Positions 55,031 to 64,000 of a DNA stretch of 64,000 nucleotides are shown here, in pieces. A program made the position numbers and the translations under genes. A model generated the notes under the pieces. The model saw nothing but the letters and a program-made list of their open reading frames with translations. It made no database searches and was not told where the DNA came from. The DNA lies in assembly GCF_031458175.1 (NCBI RefSeq), contig NZ_JAVDXX010000001.1, forward strand, positions 1,054,001-1,118,000. Direction: 5' to 3'. Within the stretch, counting starts at the first letter, position 1. Every line of letters starts with the position of its first letter. The stretch is from Pseudoglutamicibacter albus. Lineage in GTDB: Bacteria; Actinomycetota; Actinomycetes; Actinomycetales; Micrococcaceae.

Positions 55031-56911
55031 ATGCCAGCACTTCGTTCACGCACAGTCACCCACGGCCGCAACATGGCAGGAGCCCGCGCACTCATGCGCG
55101 CATCCGGTGTCGCCAACCAGGACATCGGCAAGCCGATCATCGCCGTCGCCAACTCCTTCACAGAGTTCGTGCCAGGCCACACCCACCTAGCCCCCGTGGG
55201 CCGCATCGTCTCCGAAGCGATCCACAACGCAGGTGCGGTCGCACGCGAATTCAACACGATCGCAGTCGATGACGGGATCGCGATGGGCCACGGCGGAATG
55301 CTGTACTCGCTACCAAGCCGCGACATCATCGCCGACAGCGTCGAATACATGGCCAACGCCCACTGCGCAGACGCGCTCGTGTGCATCTCCAACTGCGACA
55401 AGATCACACCGGGCATGCTGCTAGCCGCACTGCGCCTCAACATTCCCACCGTCTTCGTATCCGGCGGCCCCATGGAATCAGGCCGCGCCGTATTGACTGA
55501 CGGGACCGTGAAAAGCCTCGACCTCGTCAACGCGATCGCTGACGCCGTGGACGAATCCGTATCTGATGCCGACATGCTCTCGATCGAAGAGAACGCATGC
55601 CCAACCTGCGGTTCCTGCTCCGGCATGTTCACCGCGAACTCGATGAACTGCCTCACCGAAGCGATCGGGCTTGCGCTCCCTGGCAACGGCTCCGTTCTGG
55701 CAACCCACACCGCGCGCAAGGAGCTATACGAACGCGCAGGGGCCACCATCGTGGACATCACCAAGCGCTACTACGAAGACGACGACGCTTCCGTTTTGCC
55801 GCGCAACATCGCAACCCGCGAAGCCTTCGATAACGCAATGGCACTCGATATCGCGATGGGTGGCTCAACCAACACGATCCTCCACCTGCTTGCCGCAGCA
55901 CAGGAAGGCGAGGTCGACTACACCCTGCCGGACATCGATAAGAAGTCCCGCGAGGTCCCGTGCCTGGCCAAGGTTGCGCCCAACGTTGCCGGTGAGCGGA
56001 CCTACTACATGGAGGACGTCCACCGGGCAGGCGGCATCCCTGCCCTGCTCGGGGAGCTCAACCGCGCCGGCATGTTGCACACCAACGTGCATGCCGTACA
56101 CTCCCCCGACCTCACTAGCTGGCTCGATGAATGGGACATCCGCGGCGGCAAAGCCAGCGAAGAAGCCCAAAAGCTCTGGTATGCAGCCCCGGGTGGCAAG
56201 CGTTCCTCGTCCGCGTTCTCGCAGTCCGAAGTGTGGGACAGCCTTGACACCGACGCGGAAAATGGCTGCATCCGCAACGCCGAAAACGCATACTCCGCCG
56301 ACGGCGGCCTCGCTGTTCTGCACGGCAACATCGCACGCAACGGATGCGTCGTGAAGACCGCCGGCGTGGATGAATCCATCTGGACGTTCTCCGGCCCAGC
56401 GGTGGTGTGCGAATCCCAAGACGAGGCCGTCTTCAAGATCTTGTCTAAAGAGATCAAGGAAGGCGACGTAGTTGTCATCCGCTATGAAGGCCCGCGCGGT
56501 GGCCCAGGCATGCAGGAAATGCTCTACCCAACCTCGTATCTGAAAGGCCTGGGACTTGGCGCGAAGTGCGCCCTCATCACCGACGGCCGCTTCTCCGGCG
56601 GCACTTCGGGCTTGTCTATCGGCCACGTCTCCCCCGAAGCCGCCTCGGGTGGCGAGATCGCGCTCATCCAGGACGGCGACACCATCACGATCGACATCCC
56701 CAACCGCTCAATCCAGCTTGAGATCTCAGACGAACAGATGCAGGCCCGCCGCGCTCAACTCGAGGCCGGCCACGGATACCAGCCGCTCAAACGCGACCGC
56801 GAGGTCAGCCGCGCGCTACGCGCATACGCGCTCATGGCCACCTCAGCCGACCGCGGAGCCGTGCGCGACATCAGCGCGCTGGAACGCATCGCACGCCCAC
56901 AAGATCTCTAA
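55031..56911 (+). CDS. ilvD: Dihydroxy-acid dehydratase
   Basis: IlvD is an iron-sulfur dehydratase, third step of valine/isoleucine synthesis. The 626-aa protein has [22 protein letters not shown], the cluster cysteines in [11 protein letters not shown] and [18 protein letters not shown], and [26 protein letters not shown] near the C terminus. The ATG at 55031 gives the family N terminus; an upstream TTG at 55019 is less likely. The gene is transcribed away from ilvBN. Confidence 0.96.
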   Translation: MPALRSRTVTHGRNMAGARALMRASGVANQDIGKPIIAVANSFTEFVPGHTHLAPVGRIVSEAIHNAGAVAREFNTIAVDDGIAMGHGGMLYSLPSRDIIADSVEYMANAHCADALVCISNCDKITPGMLLAALRLNIPTVFVSGGPMESGRAVLTDGTVKSLDLVNAIADAVDESVSDADMLSIEENACPTCGSCSGMFTANSMNCLTEAIGLALPGNGSVLATHTARKELYERAGATIVDITKRYYEDDDASVLPRNIATREAFDNAMALDIAMGGSTNTILHLLAAAQEGEVDYTLPDIDKKSREVPCLAKVAPNVAGERTYYMEDVHRAGGIPALLGELNRAGMLHTNVHAVHSPDLTSWLDEWDIRGGKASEEAQKLWYAAPGGKRSSSAFSQSEVWDSLDTDAENGCIRNAENAYSADGGLAVLHGNIARNGCVVKTAGVDESIWTFSGPAVVCESQDEAVFKILSKEIKEGDVVVIRYEGPRGGPGMQEMLYPTSYLKGLGLGAKCALITDGRFSGGTSGLSIGHVSPEAASGGEIALIQDGDTITIDIPNRSIQLEISDEQMQARRAQLEAGHGYQPLKRDREVSRALRAYALMATSADRGAVRDISALERIARPQDL

Positions 56912-56944
56912 ACCGCCCAGCTAAGCGCAACCCAAGTGAATGGA

Positions 56945-56988
56945 GAATGCCCTGCCCCACCGCTTTCCGCCGGTGCGGCAGGGCATTC
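56945..56988 (+). terminator. Hairpin after ilvD
   Basis: Arms 56945-56961 and 56972-56988 pair over 17 bp with one mismatch (core GAATGCCCTGCC / GGCAGGGCATTC). It lies 33 bp past the ilvD stop, but lacks a T-run. Confidence 0.6.
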
Positions 56989-57004
56989 CCGTATGGTGAA
57001 GAAC

Positions 57005-57487
57005 ATGGACACAAATGAACCCGTCCCAACCAGCGAACCTGTAGTGCAAGACGAGCTACGCGCCCGCTTGCGCGCAGTGTTCGATGAGCAAATCCCCAAC
57101 TACGGTTCCTTCAACATCGCATACGCGTTTGGGCTGGCAGGTTCGGGTGGCCCGTGCCTCATAGGGTTCAGGAACCAGCCAATCGAACTCGTGGTTGCAC
57201 CCATCGACGCCCACACTCTTCAAGCCAGCGAGTCCGCAGTCAGCATCAACCTCACCAACATCAGCGCGGTAGGGATCTACTCCGCAGATTCAGTGGAACT
57301 CGAAATGACCACCGGACGCACCTTCCGCGTCACCTGCCCGCCGTACCCGACCGTGCTGCTAGAAGCATCAAGCTCTGGAACCGAACGTACCCCAGCAGTG
57401 ACCCTGGACCAGTACGGCGAATCAGTCGATTTCGCAGAGTTCATCAACTTCTTCGCCGACGCCGTCGAGGCCGGCACCGCCCCCTAA
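57005..57487 (+). CDS. Small acidic protein of unknown function
   Basis: This 160-aa protein matches no family I recognise. It has no signal peptide or membrane span. After a polar N terminus and a helix-like stretch (QDELRARLRAVFDEQIP) comes a series of short hydrophobic segments separated by loops (FNIAYAFGLAG, PCLIGFRNQPIELVVAPID, SAVSINLTNISAVGIYS, VELEMTTGRTFRVTCPP), which suggests a beta-rich fold similar to bacterial PH-like domains (inference only). The C terminus is a helix (VDFAEFINFFADAVEAG). The ATG at 57005 follows GTGAAGAA; another ATG lies at 56993. It sits between the ilvD hairpin and tRNA-Lys. Confidence 0.75.
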   Translation: MDTNEPVPTSEPVVQDELRARLRAVFDEQIPNYGSFNIAYAFGLAGSGGPCLIGFRNQPIELVVAPIDAHTLQASESAVSINLTNISAVGIYSADSVELEMTTGRTFRVTCPPYPTVLLEASSSGTERTPAVTLDQYGESVDFAEFINFFADAVEAGTAP

Positions 57488-57589
57488 ATGGGCGCCGCGC
57501 CGGAGCACGGGAACATAGGACGCGGCACGGCTTCATGAGCCCCAGCAATATGCTGTATCTCACAAAAGCGCTCAACCGTTGGCTCCGAT

Positions 57590-57618
57590 TTGGCGTTTAC
57601 GAAAACTGACTGTAATGT
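57590..57618 (+). promoter_or_regulatory. Probable sigma-70-type promoter of tRNA-Lys
   Basis: TTGGCG (57590-57595) and TAATGT (57613-57618) are spaced by exactly 17 bp, 77 bp before the tRNA. This is the best -35/-10 pair in the gap after the small unknown gene. Confidence 0.6.
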
Positions 57619-57694
57619 TGAACAGGTCGCCGCGAGCGATGCCCAGCGATTCAGTAAGAACCGCAAACACAACAAGCATCACAACGCGAGACGG

Positions 57695-57770
57695 GCGCCT
57701 TTAGCTCAATTGGTAGAGCACTTGACTCTTAATCAATAGGTTCCGGGTTCGAGTCCCGGAGGGCGCACCA
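57695..57770 (+). tRNA. tRNA-Lys (CUU)
   Basis: A 76-nt tRNA with acceptor GCGCCTT / AGGGCGC, anticodon loop CTCTTAA (anticodon CUU), T-arm GGGTTCGAGTCCC and an encoded CCA end. It is the only tRNA in the window with a genomic CCA. Confidence 0.97.
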
Positions 57771-57774
57771 ATAT

Positions 57775-57809
57775 GAAAGGCTGAAACTGTACAACAGTTT
57801 CAGCCTTTC
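57775..57809 (+). terminator. Terminator after tRNA-Lys
   Basis: A 16-bp perfect stem (GAAAGGCTGAAACTGT and its complement) closes an ACA loop five bases after the tRNA. The T content is inside the stem end (CCTTTC). Confidence 0.8.
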
Positions 57810-57838
57810 GCGTATCAAGCGCGCTTCAAGGAGGATCC

Positions 57839-58312
57839 ATGACCAACCGTCTTGAGCCAGGCCAACCGGCACCCGACTTCACACTCACTGCAGCTGACGG
57901 AAGCACCGTGAGCCTTGGTGAGCTCACCAACGGAACCAAAGCCATCGTCTACTTCTACCCGAAAGCGATGACCCCAGGGTGCACAACCCAGGCATGCGAT
58001 TTCCGTGACTCGCTCGAATCTCTGGCTGCACACGGCTACAAGGTTGTCGGGATCTCCCCCGATCCGGTGGATAAGCTCGCTAAGTTCGTGGAACGCGATC
58101 AGCTGAGCTTCCCGCTACTCTCCGATGAAAACCACGCCGTCGCAGAAGCCTACGGCGCGTGGGGCATCAAAAAGAACTACGGCCGCGAATATGAGGGCCT
58201 CATCCGCTCGACCATCGTGATCGATGAAAACGGAACCGTAGAACTCGCGCAATACAACGTGCGAGCTAAAGGACACGTTGCTAAACTTCAACGAGATCTG
58301 AAACTGGTCTAA
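57839..58312 (+). CDS. bcp: Thioredoxin-dependent peroxiredoxin (Bcp/PrxQ)
   Basis: Bcp reduces hydrogen peroxide and organic hydroperoxides, using thioredoxin. The 157-aa protein has FYPKAMTPGCTTQACDFRD, with peroxidatic Cys48 and the resolving Cys53 five residues later, the PrxQ arrangement. The usual TPG triad is intact, with Met where most have Lys-Asp/Ala. GGAGG lies four bases before the ATG. It is a single gene between two tRNAs. Confidence 0.95.
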   Translation: MTNRLEPGQPAPDFTLTAADGSTVSLGELTNGTKAIVYFYPKAMTPGCTTQACDFRDSLESLAAHGYKVVGISPDPVDKLAKFVERDQLSFPLLSDENHAVAEAYGAWGIKKNYGREYEGLIRSTIVIDENGTVELAQYNVRAKGHVAKLQRDLKLV

Positions 58313-58322
58313 TATAGATCAG

Positions 58323-58342
58323 CGGCACCGGCTCAGGTGCCG
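58323..58342 (+). terminator. Short hairpin after bcp
   Basis: CGGCACC and GGTGCCG pair around a 6-nt loop ten bases after the bcp stop and just before tRNA-Leu. No T-run follows, so it may only attenuate or mark the mRNA end. Confidence 0.4.
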
Positions 58343-58345
58343 TCC

Positions 58346-58426
<81 letters not shown>

Positions 58427-58497
58427 CTTTCTGCTTTATGCGTTCATTCGCTTACACATAACATTCATGTAAGCCATCACCCTGGGATGGTGAACAG

Positions 58498-60288
58498 ATG
58501 CCACATAGCGCACTCCCCCCACACAACAAAGGTCGCTCCTCGCGTGAGGACCACGCTTCTGCAGGCCCTAGCCGCCGCGCAGTCCTAGGATGGGGGCTTT
58601 TCGCGCTCATGGCGGCAGGATGCGCCAACGGTGCCCCCTCACCGGGCAAAAGCAGCCGCACAGAACTCACTTTCCTCGCCGCAGCACCCCCTCGGGTCTG
58701 GGATCCGGCGTTTATCCACGATCCACTCGATCAGCGCATCATCCAACAAATCTGCCCGCCGCTAGTGAGCATCAACTCCGCCGACGGCAACCTCACCGGC
58801 ATCCTAGCGCGCACGGCAAACCTCAACGAGGACGGCACTCGTCTGCGCATCACGCTCGCACACGGCCTGACCTTCTCCGATGGAACAGAACTCGATTCCG
58901 CTGCACTCAAAGCCAATTTTGAACGCTGGCAGAAGATCGCTTCCACAGCCGCCACGCCTTCGGCGATCGACACGATCCTCGCCGATTCGGCTTCGGCCCC
59001 GCTCATCAAGAGCTATAAAACTCCGGGCAAACACGTACTCGATGTGCACTTCGCCCGCCCATGCTTCGCATTCCCAGACGCGCTAACACACCCCGGACTC
59101 GGGGTCCTCTCCCCGGCAGCTTTCGGCAAGGACTCAACCGAACCTGTCGCCACACCTATTGGCGCCGGCGCATACACCCTTGAAGCGAAAGCGACCAAGA
59201 CCGCACCTCACCGCGAAGAAGCTAACACCACACGCCTGAAGCTACGCGCAGAGTTCCGTAGCGAGCGTGAATCCGCCGCCGCATCGGCTAGTGCAACACA
59301 CAGCGAGAGCGCGAGCCAAGGCTCCCCAGACTATGGCCGGGACTCCAACCACGACGGCGGGGTGCCGTTGCGTCCAGCACCTGCCGAAGGCAAAGCCCCA
59401 GCCACTATCGCGTTCATCCACTCAAGCCTTTCAGCGACACCGGCCCAGTGGCTGGCAAGCAAACACGACAATCCGATGCATGCCGACGTCGTCGACGCGG
59501 TGGCAGCGAAAGAACAAAAAGAGATCGCCCAAGCCGGCTTGCGGGTTATGCACCGCGACCCATTCTCCGTGGTCTACCTCGGCTTCAACCACAACGACGA
59601 GAACCTCAAACAACGCGCGATGCGCCAAGCGATCGTGCAAAACATCGACGAACGGCAACTGCTCAAAGACCAGTTCCCAGAATCGACCTTAAGTGCTAAC
59701 GGATACACGCCAGCTTCTCTAGGGGTACAGCCTGAACGCCCCGCGATCCGGGATGAAAAAGCAACCACCGATCTACTCAAGACAGCCAAATACGGCGGAG
59801 AAAACATCCCGATCGCCTACCCGACCGGCGTACGCCTCCCCTACTTCCCGCTACCCGAATTGACCGCGCAAGGCATCCAGAAACAACTCGCGGAAGTGCA
59901 CATCACAACCCAGTTGAAACCCATGCACTGGGACACCGAATTCCTGCCAGCGCTACTCGAGGGAAGACTCACTGGGCTCTTCCTCTTCGGTCTACACGGG
60001 CTCTACCGTTCGCCGCACGACATGCTCGCTCGCCTCTTCAGCGGACCCCGGCCCCTGTGCAACGCACGCCTGACTGACATCCCGCACCGTCTCGATGCGG
60101 CCCTTGCCATCGCTTCAGCGAGCCAACGCCGCGAGACCTACCGAAACATCGAAACCGACCTCATAGCCGATCTTCCGCTGCACCCGCTACTTTTGCCGGC
60201 ATCGGCCCTCGGCCTCTCTAGCGACGTCACGAACTACCCCTTGAACCCATACCTTGAAGAGCCACTAGAACTCGTGACAATGCGGTAA
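58498..60288 (+). CDS. Solute-binding lipoprotein (SBP family 5), orphan
   Basis: This 596-aa protein is a family 5 (peptide/nickel-type) extracellular binding protein. SRRAVLG at 25-31, a hydrophobic stretch and the lipobox LMAAGC (Cys42) mark a lipoprotein, possibly Tat-routed because of the Arg pair. The mature part has RVWDPAFIHDPLDQRIIQQICPPLV, LRITLAHGLTFSDGTELDSAALKANFERW, and VYLGFNHNDENLKQRAMRQAIVQNID, all family features. A Ser/Ala/Glu-rich insert of about 55 residues sits near residue 260. No permease or ATPase genes adjoin it, so it must work with a transporter elsewhere or as a standalone binder. The ligand is unknown. Confidence 0.88.
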   Translation: MPHSALPPHNKGRSSREDHASAGPSRRAVLGWGLFALMAAGCANGAPSPGKSSRTELTFLAAAPPRVWDPAFIHDPLDQRIIQQICPPLVSINSADGNLTGILARTANLNEDGTRLRITLAHGLTFSDGTELDSAALKANFERWQKIASTAATPSAIDTILADSASAPLIKSYKTPGKHVLDVHFARPCFAFPDALTHPGLGVLSPAAFGKDSTEPVATPIGAGAYTLEAKATKTAPHREEANTTRLKLRAEFRSERESAAASASATHSESASQGSPDYGRDSNHDGGVPLRPAPAEGKAPATIAFIHSSLSATPAQWLASKHDNPMHADVVDAVAAKEQKEIAQAGLRVMHRDPFSVVYLGFNHNDENLKQRAMRQAIVQNIDERQLLKDQFPESTLSANGYTPASLGVQPERPAIRDEKATTDLLKTAKYGGENIPIAYPTGVRLPYFPLPELTAQGIQKQLAEVHITTQLKPMHWDTEFLPALLEGRLTGLFLFGLHGLYRSPHDMLARLFSGPRPLCNARLTDIPHRLDAALAIASASQRRETYRNIETDLIADLPLHPLLLPASALGLSSDVTNYPLNPYLEEPLELVTMR

Positions 60289-60303
60289 AAGCTCGCCGCA
60301 GAT

Positions 60304-60359
60304 AGCGCCCGCTAGCTACGCTGGGGCGCCTCTTGCTGAGCTAGGACTAGGCGGGCGCT
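60304..60359 (+). terminator. Possible terminator after the binding protein
   Basis: AGCGCCCGC and GCGGGCGCT pair across a 38-nt loop soon after the stop codon. No T-run follows. Evidence is limited to the 9-bp stem. Confidence 0.35.
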
Positions 60360-60481
60360 GAGAAGTTACCGCAGAACGTGGCGCTAGTAACTTTGGGCCC
60401 TTAAAAGGCCGCCATACGTTTCACCTATACAGAGCCCGGCGGTACTGTGAGACGTAGACTTATTAAGGTTTACCTACAAAC

Positions 60482-61984
60482 ATGTCAGATGGAGTTGCAT
60501 CCGTGTCTTCGACCAACCAGAAGATCTCCCTCGACGTCGCACTGATCGGCGGCGGCATCATGAGCGCAACGCTCGGAACCTTCCTCAACCATGTGGAGCC
60601 GGGGTGGAGCATCGGCGTGTTCGAAAGCCTTGACCGCGCTGGCGCCGAATCCTCCGACCCATGGAACAACGCCGGTACGGGCCACTCCGCACTGTGCGAA
60701 CTCAACTACTCTCCAGCGGCTGCCGACGGCTCCGTCGACCCGACCAAGGCGCTCGGCATCGCCGAACAGTTCCAGCAGTCCCGCCAGTTCTACGCGTGGC
60801 TCGTCGAGCAGGGCATCGTCAAGGACCCATCGAGCTTCATCAACGCGTTGCCGCACGCTTCTTTCGTGATCGGTGAAGACCACAAGCGCTACCTGCAGAC
60901 CCGCTACGAGACCCTCAAACAGAACGTTCTGTTCCAGGACTTCCAGCACACCACCGACATCGACCAGATCGCCGAGTGGACCCCGCTGGTAGCTGAAGGC
61001 CGCACCAACAACAACGTCGCGATGACCCGCTCCGCATCCGGCACCGACGTCAACTTCGGTTCCCTAACCCGCCAGCTACTCGACGCGATGGACGCTAAGA
61101 ACTCCACCGACGTCTTCTACAACCACAAGGTCACCAACCTCAAGCGCGCAGGCAACGGCTGGGTTGTGACCGTGAAGGACAAGGCTTCCAAGCAGACCCT
61201 CGAAGTCAACGCCAAGTTCGTCTTTGTGGGTGCCGGTGGTGGCGCTCTCCCACTGTTGCAGAAGTCCGGTATCGATGAGATCAAGGGCTACGGCGGCTTC
61301 CCAGTTTCAGGTGAATTCCTGCGTTGCACCAACGAATCGGTCATCGCCCGCCACGAAGCCAAGGTCTACGGCCAGGCGTCCGTGGGTGCCCCTCCGATGT
61401 CCGTTCCACACCTGGACACCCGTTACGTGGACGGCAAGAAGTCCCTCATGTTCGGTCCTTACGGCGGTTTCTCGCCTAAATTCCTCAAGTCCGGTTCTTT
61501 CTTCGACCTTCCGTTCTCGGTTCGTGTACACAACCTCGGCACGATGCTCGGTGTCGCGAAGTCCAACTTCGACCTCGTGACCTACCTCGTATCCGAGCTC
61601 GCTAAGACCCGCAACCAGCAGATGGAAGCGATGCGCGCCTACTACCCCGCCGCTCAGAAGGGCGACTGGGAGATGATCACCGCGGGCCAGCGCGTCCAGA
61701 CCATGAAGAAGGGCCCTAACGGCAAGGCGGTCCTCGCATTCGGTACCGAGGTTGTCTCCTCGGCTGACGGCAGCATCGCTGGCCTACTCGGCGCTTCCCC
61801 TGGCGCATCCACTGCAGCACCGATCATGGTCAACCTGCTCAAGACCTGCTTCGCTGATAAGTGGGCTGGCTGGGAAGACCAGGTCAAGGAGCTCATTCCA
61901 TCGCTGGGTCAGAAACTCAACAACAACGCTTCCCTCTACAGCGAGGTCAAGGACCGCACCGATAAGGTCCTGGGGCTGAACTAG
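60482..61984 (+). CDS. mqo: Malate:quinone oxidoreductase
   Basis: Mqo is a membrane-associated FAD enzyme that oxidises malate to oxaloacetate and passes electrons to the quinone pool. The 500-aa protein has the FAD-binding VALIGGGIMSATLGTFL, DPWNNAGTGHSALCELNY, VFVGAGGGALPLLQKSGI and GPYGGFSPKFLKSGS. The ATG at 60482 is used; a GTG nine codons later has a better spaced GGAG and is a possible true start. It is monocistronic, ended by a strong hairpin. Confidence 0.95.
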   Translation: MSDGVASVSSTNQKISLDVALIGGGIMSATLGTFLNHVEPGWSIGVFESLDRAGAESSDPWNNAGTGHSALCELNYSPAAADGSVDPTKALGIAEQFQQSRQFYAWLVEQGIVKDPSSFINALPHASFVIGEDHKRYLQTRYETLKQNVLFQDFQHTTDIDQIAEWTPLVAEGRTNNNVAMTRSASGTDVNFGSLTRQLLDAMDAKNSTDVFYNHKVTNLKRAGNGWVVTVKDKASKQTLEVNAKFVFVGAGGGALPLLQKSGIDEIKGYGGFPVSGEFLRCTNESVIARHEAKVYGQASVGAPPMSVPHLDTRYVDGKKSLMFGPYGGFSPKFLKSGSFFDLPFSVRVHNLGTMLGVAKSNFDLVTYLVSELAKTRNQQMEAMRAYYPAAQKGDWEMITAGQRVQTMKKGPNGKAVLAFGTEVVSSADGSIAGLLGASPGASTAAPIMVNLLKTCFADKWAGWEDQVKELIPSLGQKLNNNASLYSEVKDRTDKVLGLN

Positions 61985-62016
61985 GTCTGTCCACTACTCG
62001 CTCCAACAACGCATAG

Positions 62017-62070
62017 GATGGGGGCGTGTCCGTAACGTTTCGTTGCGGGCACGCCCCCATCTCCCTTTTC
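62017..62070 (+). terminator. Strong terminator after mqo
   Basis: A 21-bp stem (62017-62037 with 62041-62061, containing G-T wobbles) encloses a TTT loop and is followed by TCCCTTTTC. It lies 33 bp after the mqo stop and 23 bp before the next start. Confidence 0.88.
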
Positions 62071-62092
62071 CGGCCTTACATCAAGGATCCTC

Positions 62093-64000
62093 ATGCACCA
62101 CCTGGCGAAAGTCTCGCTGCGAAACCGGGCTCTGATCATCTTGATCACACTGTTCGTGAGCACGTTCGGCGTTGTTTCGATGAACCAGTTGAAACAAGAG
62201 CTCATGCCATCGGTTGAGTTCCCGATGATCTCCGTGGCAGCGCAGCACCCGGGAGCTTCCCCGCAAGTCATGGACGAACAGGTGGCGCAACCGCTGGAAC
62301 GCTCACTGCAGGCGGTCGAGGGGCTTGAATCCACCAAATCGACATCCCGGACAGGGCTGACGACCATCCAGCTTTCCCTGGATTACGGGACCAACATGGA
62401 CCGTGCACGAAACCAGGTTGAACGAGCCATCTCGAACGCCAGCGACATGTTGCCCGAGGGCGTCTCGCCCACCTCTTTCGCAGGGTCTTTCAGCGACTTC
62501 CCGGTCGTGTATTACGCCGTCTCCGGTGACGGCTCGCTCTCCGCTGTCGCAGACCGTGTGAGCGCCAACGTCATCCCTGAGATTGAACGTCTCGACGGGG
62601 TCCGCCAGGCCCAACTCACGGGCGCTGATTCCCAGTACGTCAAGGTCACCCCTGACAAAAAGAAGATGAAAGATGCGGGCCTGAGCGAGCAAGACCTGCA
62701 GAAAGCGATCAGCGAAGTCGGTAGCTCAGTCCCTCTGGGGTCGATTGAAAAAGGTACGTTGAGTCTGCCGGCCGAGACCAACGGTGCCCCAGCGGACCTC
62801 GATGCGTGGCGGAAACTCCCCATAGCCGCCGCGGCGCCGCGGGGCTCAGCCCCGCAGGCACCGCAAGACCGCAACCCCAAGGTCTCGTTGCTGGGTGATG
62901 TTGCCACAGTCGAGCTTGCGGATGAGGCCAGCTCCTCGATCACCCGCACCAACGGGGAGCTCTCGCTTGCGCTCTCCATCACCAAGACACCCGAGGCTGA
63001 CACCGTCAGGATCGTCGAGAAGATCAAGGAAACCCTGCCGGGCCTGCTCAAGGACGCCGACGCCGAAGGCGTGGTGATCTTCGATCAAGCCGAACCGATC
63101 ACCGATGCGGTTTCTGACCTGACAAAGGAAGGCCTGCTTGGCCTCGTCTTCGCGATCCTCGTGATCTTGATCTTCTTGCTTTCTTTCCGGGCAACGCTTG
63201 TCACCGCGATCTCGATCCCGCTGTCCTTGCTTGCCACGTTCATCGGCCTGTTCGGTTTCGGTTATTCACTGAACATGCTGACCTTGGGTGCGCTCACCAT
63301 CTCGATCGGCCGAGTGGTCGATGACGCGATCGTTGTGATCGAAAATATTCGTCGCCACCTCGCCAATGACGCACTCGATGCGCGGACCGAACGCGACGGA
63401 ACTGTCGTCTCCCGCCGTGAGAGCATCATCCACGCTGTCCGCGAAGTGGCCGGAGCCATCACCGCATCGACGTTGACGACCGTTGCGGTGTTCGCGCCGA
63501 TCGCTTTCGTATCCGGACTTGCCGGTGAACTGTTCCGTCCGTTCGCCCTCACAGTGAGCATCGCGCTGCTTGCATCCCTGGTGGTCTCGCTCACGATCGT
63601 TCCGGTGCTCGCCTACTGGTTCATCTCCGGCGAAAAGACCTCTCGGAACCGCAAGAGCCGCAATACTGATGCCGCCGAGCGTTTACCGGCCCTGCAGCGG
63701 GCGTACCGTCCCGTCCTTCGTTCCACGCAGAAGCATCCCGTCATCACGCTCGTGGCATCCGTGGTGTTGCTCGCCGGGTCTATCGCGTTGACTCCGTTCA
63801 TCAAAACGAACATGTTCGGTGACATGGGTGAGACCTCTTTCGACGCCGAGCTCGCCCTGCCTGCAGGTTCCTCGCTGGATACCACCGAAAAGCAAGCCCG
63901 TATGGTCTCCGAGAAGATTGAGGGGGTCGATGGTGTCCGCGACGTCCAGTACACGGTCGGCTCGGGCACCGACCAGCTTTCCGTGATGATGGGCGGGCAA
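62093..64000 (+). CDS. RND-family transporter, AcrB/SwrC-like (3' end outside window)
   Basis: The 636 visible residues start MHHLAKVSLRNRALIIL and show the HAE1/AcrB plan: a first membrane span, a porter domain (LMPSVEFPMISVAAQHPGA, QVAQPLERSLQAVEGLE), spans 2-6, and then the start of the second half. The TM4 proton-relay Asp pair is present in ISIGRVVDDAIVVIENIRRHL. The closest known type in Gram-positives is SwrC (surfactin/efflux) of Bacillus, not the MmpL group, because of the VVDDAIVV motif and the large porter loop. An Ala/Pro/Gln-rich loop near residue 245 looks inserted. No partner fusion-protein gene is visible upstream. The substrate is unknown. Confidence 0.9.
   Translation, partial: MHHLAKVSLRNRALIILITLFVSTFGVVSMNQLKQELMPSVEFPMISVAAQHPGASPQVMDEQVAQPLERSLQAVEGLESTKSTSRTGLTTIQLSLDYGTNMDRARNQVERAISNASDMLPEGVSPTSFAGSFSDFPVVYYAVSGDGSLSAVADRVSANVIPEIERLDGVRQAQLTGADSQYVKVTPDKKKMKDAGLSEQDLQKAISEVGSSVPLGSIEKGTLSLPAETNGAPADLDAWRKLPIAAAAPRGSAPQAPQDRNPKVSLLGDVATVELADEASSSITRTNGELSLALSITKTPEADTVRIVEKIKETLPGLLKDADAEGVVIFDQAEPITDAVSDLTKEGLLGLVFAILVILIFLLSFRATLVTAISIPLSLLATFIGLFGFGYSLNMLTLGALTISIGRVVDDAIVVIENIRRHLANDALDARTERDGTVVSRRESIIHAVREVAGAITASTLTTVAVFAPIAFVSGLAGELFRPFALTVSIALLASLVVSLTIVPVLAYWFISGEKTSRNRKSRNTDAAERLPALQRAYRPVLRSTQKHPVITLVASVVLLAGSIALTPFIKTNMFGDMGETSFDAELALPAGSSLDTTEKQARMVSEKIEGVDGVRDVQYTVGSGTDQLSVMMGGQ

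Overview
The window is chromosomal DNA of a moderately high-GC Gram-positive actinobacterium, most likely order Micrococcales and family Micrococcaceae. This is inferred from the yceD-rpmF-rnc-mutM-smc order, the L32 sequence, the leuCD/IclR arrangement, the DUF3515-ddl-gpsA-plsC-murA block and frequent GTG starts; no species is claimed. I see no insertion sequence, prophage, CRISPR array or rRNA. Nearly all the DNA is coding, mostly core metabolism plus one accessory-looking cell-envelope locus.

Layout. 1-5281 (minus): smc (3' end outside the window), mutM, rnc, rpmF and a DUF177 gene. 5415-18122 (minus): a wall glycopolymer locus with a double-domain CDP-glycerol glycerophosphotransferase, a Stealth sugar-phosphate transferase, a second glycerophosphotransferase-like protein, TagD, two family-2 glycosyltransferases, a CDP-alcohol phosphotransferase, a TagGH-type exporter and an LCP attachment enzyme. 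18235-27383: coaD, an aminotransferase, a spermidine-synthase-like protein, rsmD, recG, a DhaL/FakA-like protein, a second LCP protein and a DUF3515 lipoprotein. 27380-31707 (minus): murA, plsC, gpsA and ddl. 31933-34917: leuCD and a divergent IclR regulator with a clear palindrome between them. 34979-38390: thiL, two identical tRNA-Glu, tRNA-Gln and gltX. 38484-41641: a fumarylacetoacetate-hydrolase-family gene, ilvE and leuB. 41807-47452 (plus): a histidine kinase, a response regulator and a MacB-type ABC exporter. 47586-56911: metG, serA, ilvC, ilvN, ilvB, and divergent ilvD. 57005-64000 (plus): a small unknown protein, tRNA-Lys, bcp, tRNA-Leu, an orphan solute-binding lipoprotein, mqo and the start of an RND transporter.

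How the genes fit together. Branched-chain amino-acid synthesis is almost complete here (ilvBN, ilvC, ilvD, ilvE, leuB, leuCD and a probable LtbR/NdgR regulator). The envelope genes form a second theme. GpsA makes sn-glycerol-3-phosphate, which PlsC uses for lipids and TagD can convert to CDP-glycerol for the wall polymer; MurA and Ddl make peptidoglycan precursors; LCP proteins would attach the exported polymer to the wall.

The most unusual signals are (1) the mixed chemistry of the wall glycopolymer locus, and (2) short tandem repeats with periods that are multiples of three, found inside or just before several otherwise conserved genes (rsmD, recG, fakA-like, leuC, thiL, the histidine kinase). 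Start codons were moved from the longest open frame wherever a ribosome-binding site or family alignment argued for it.
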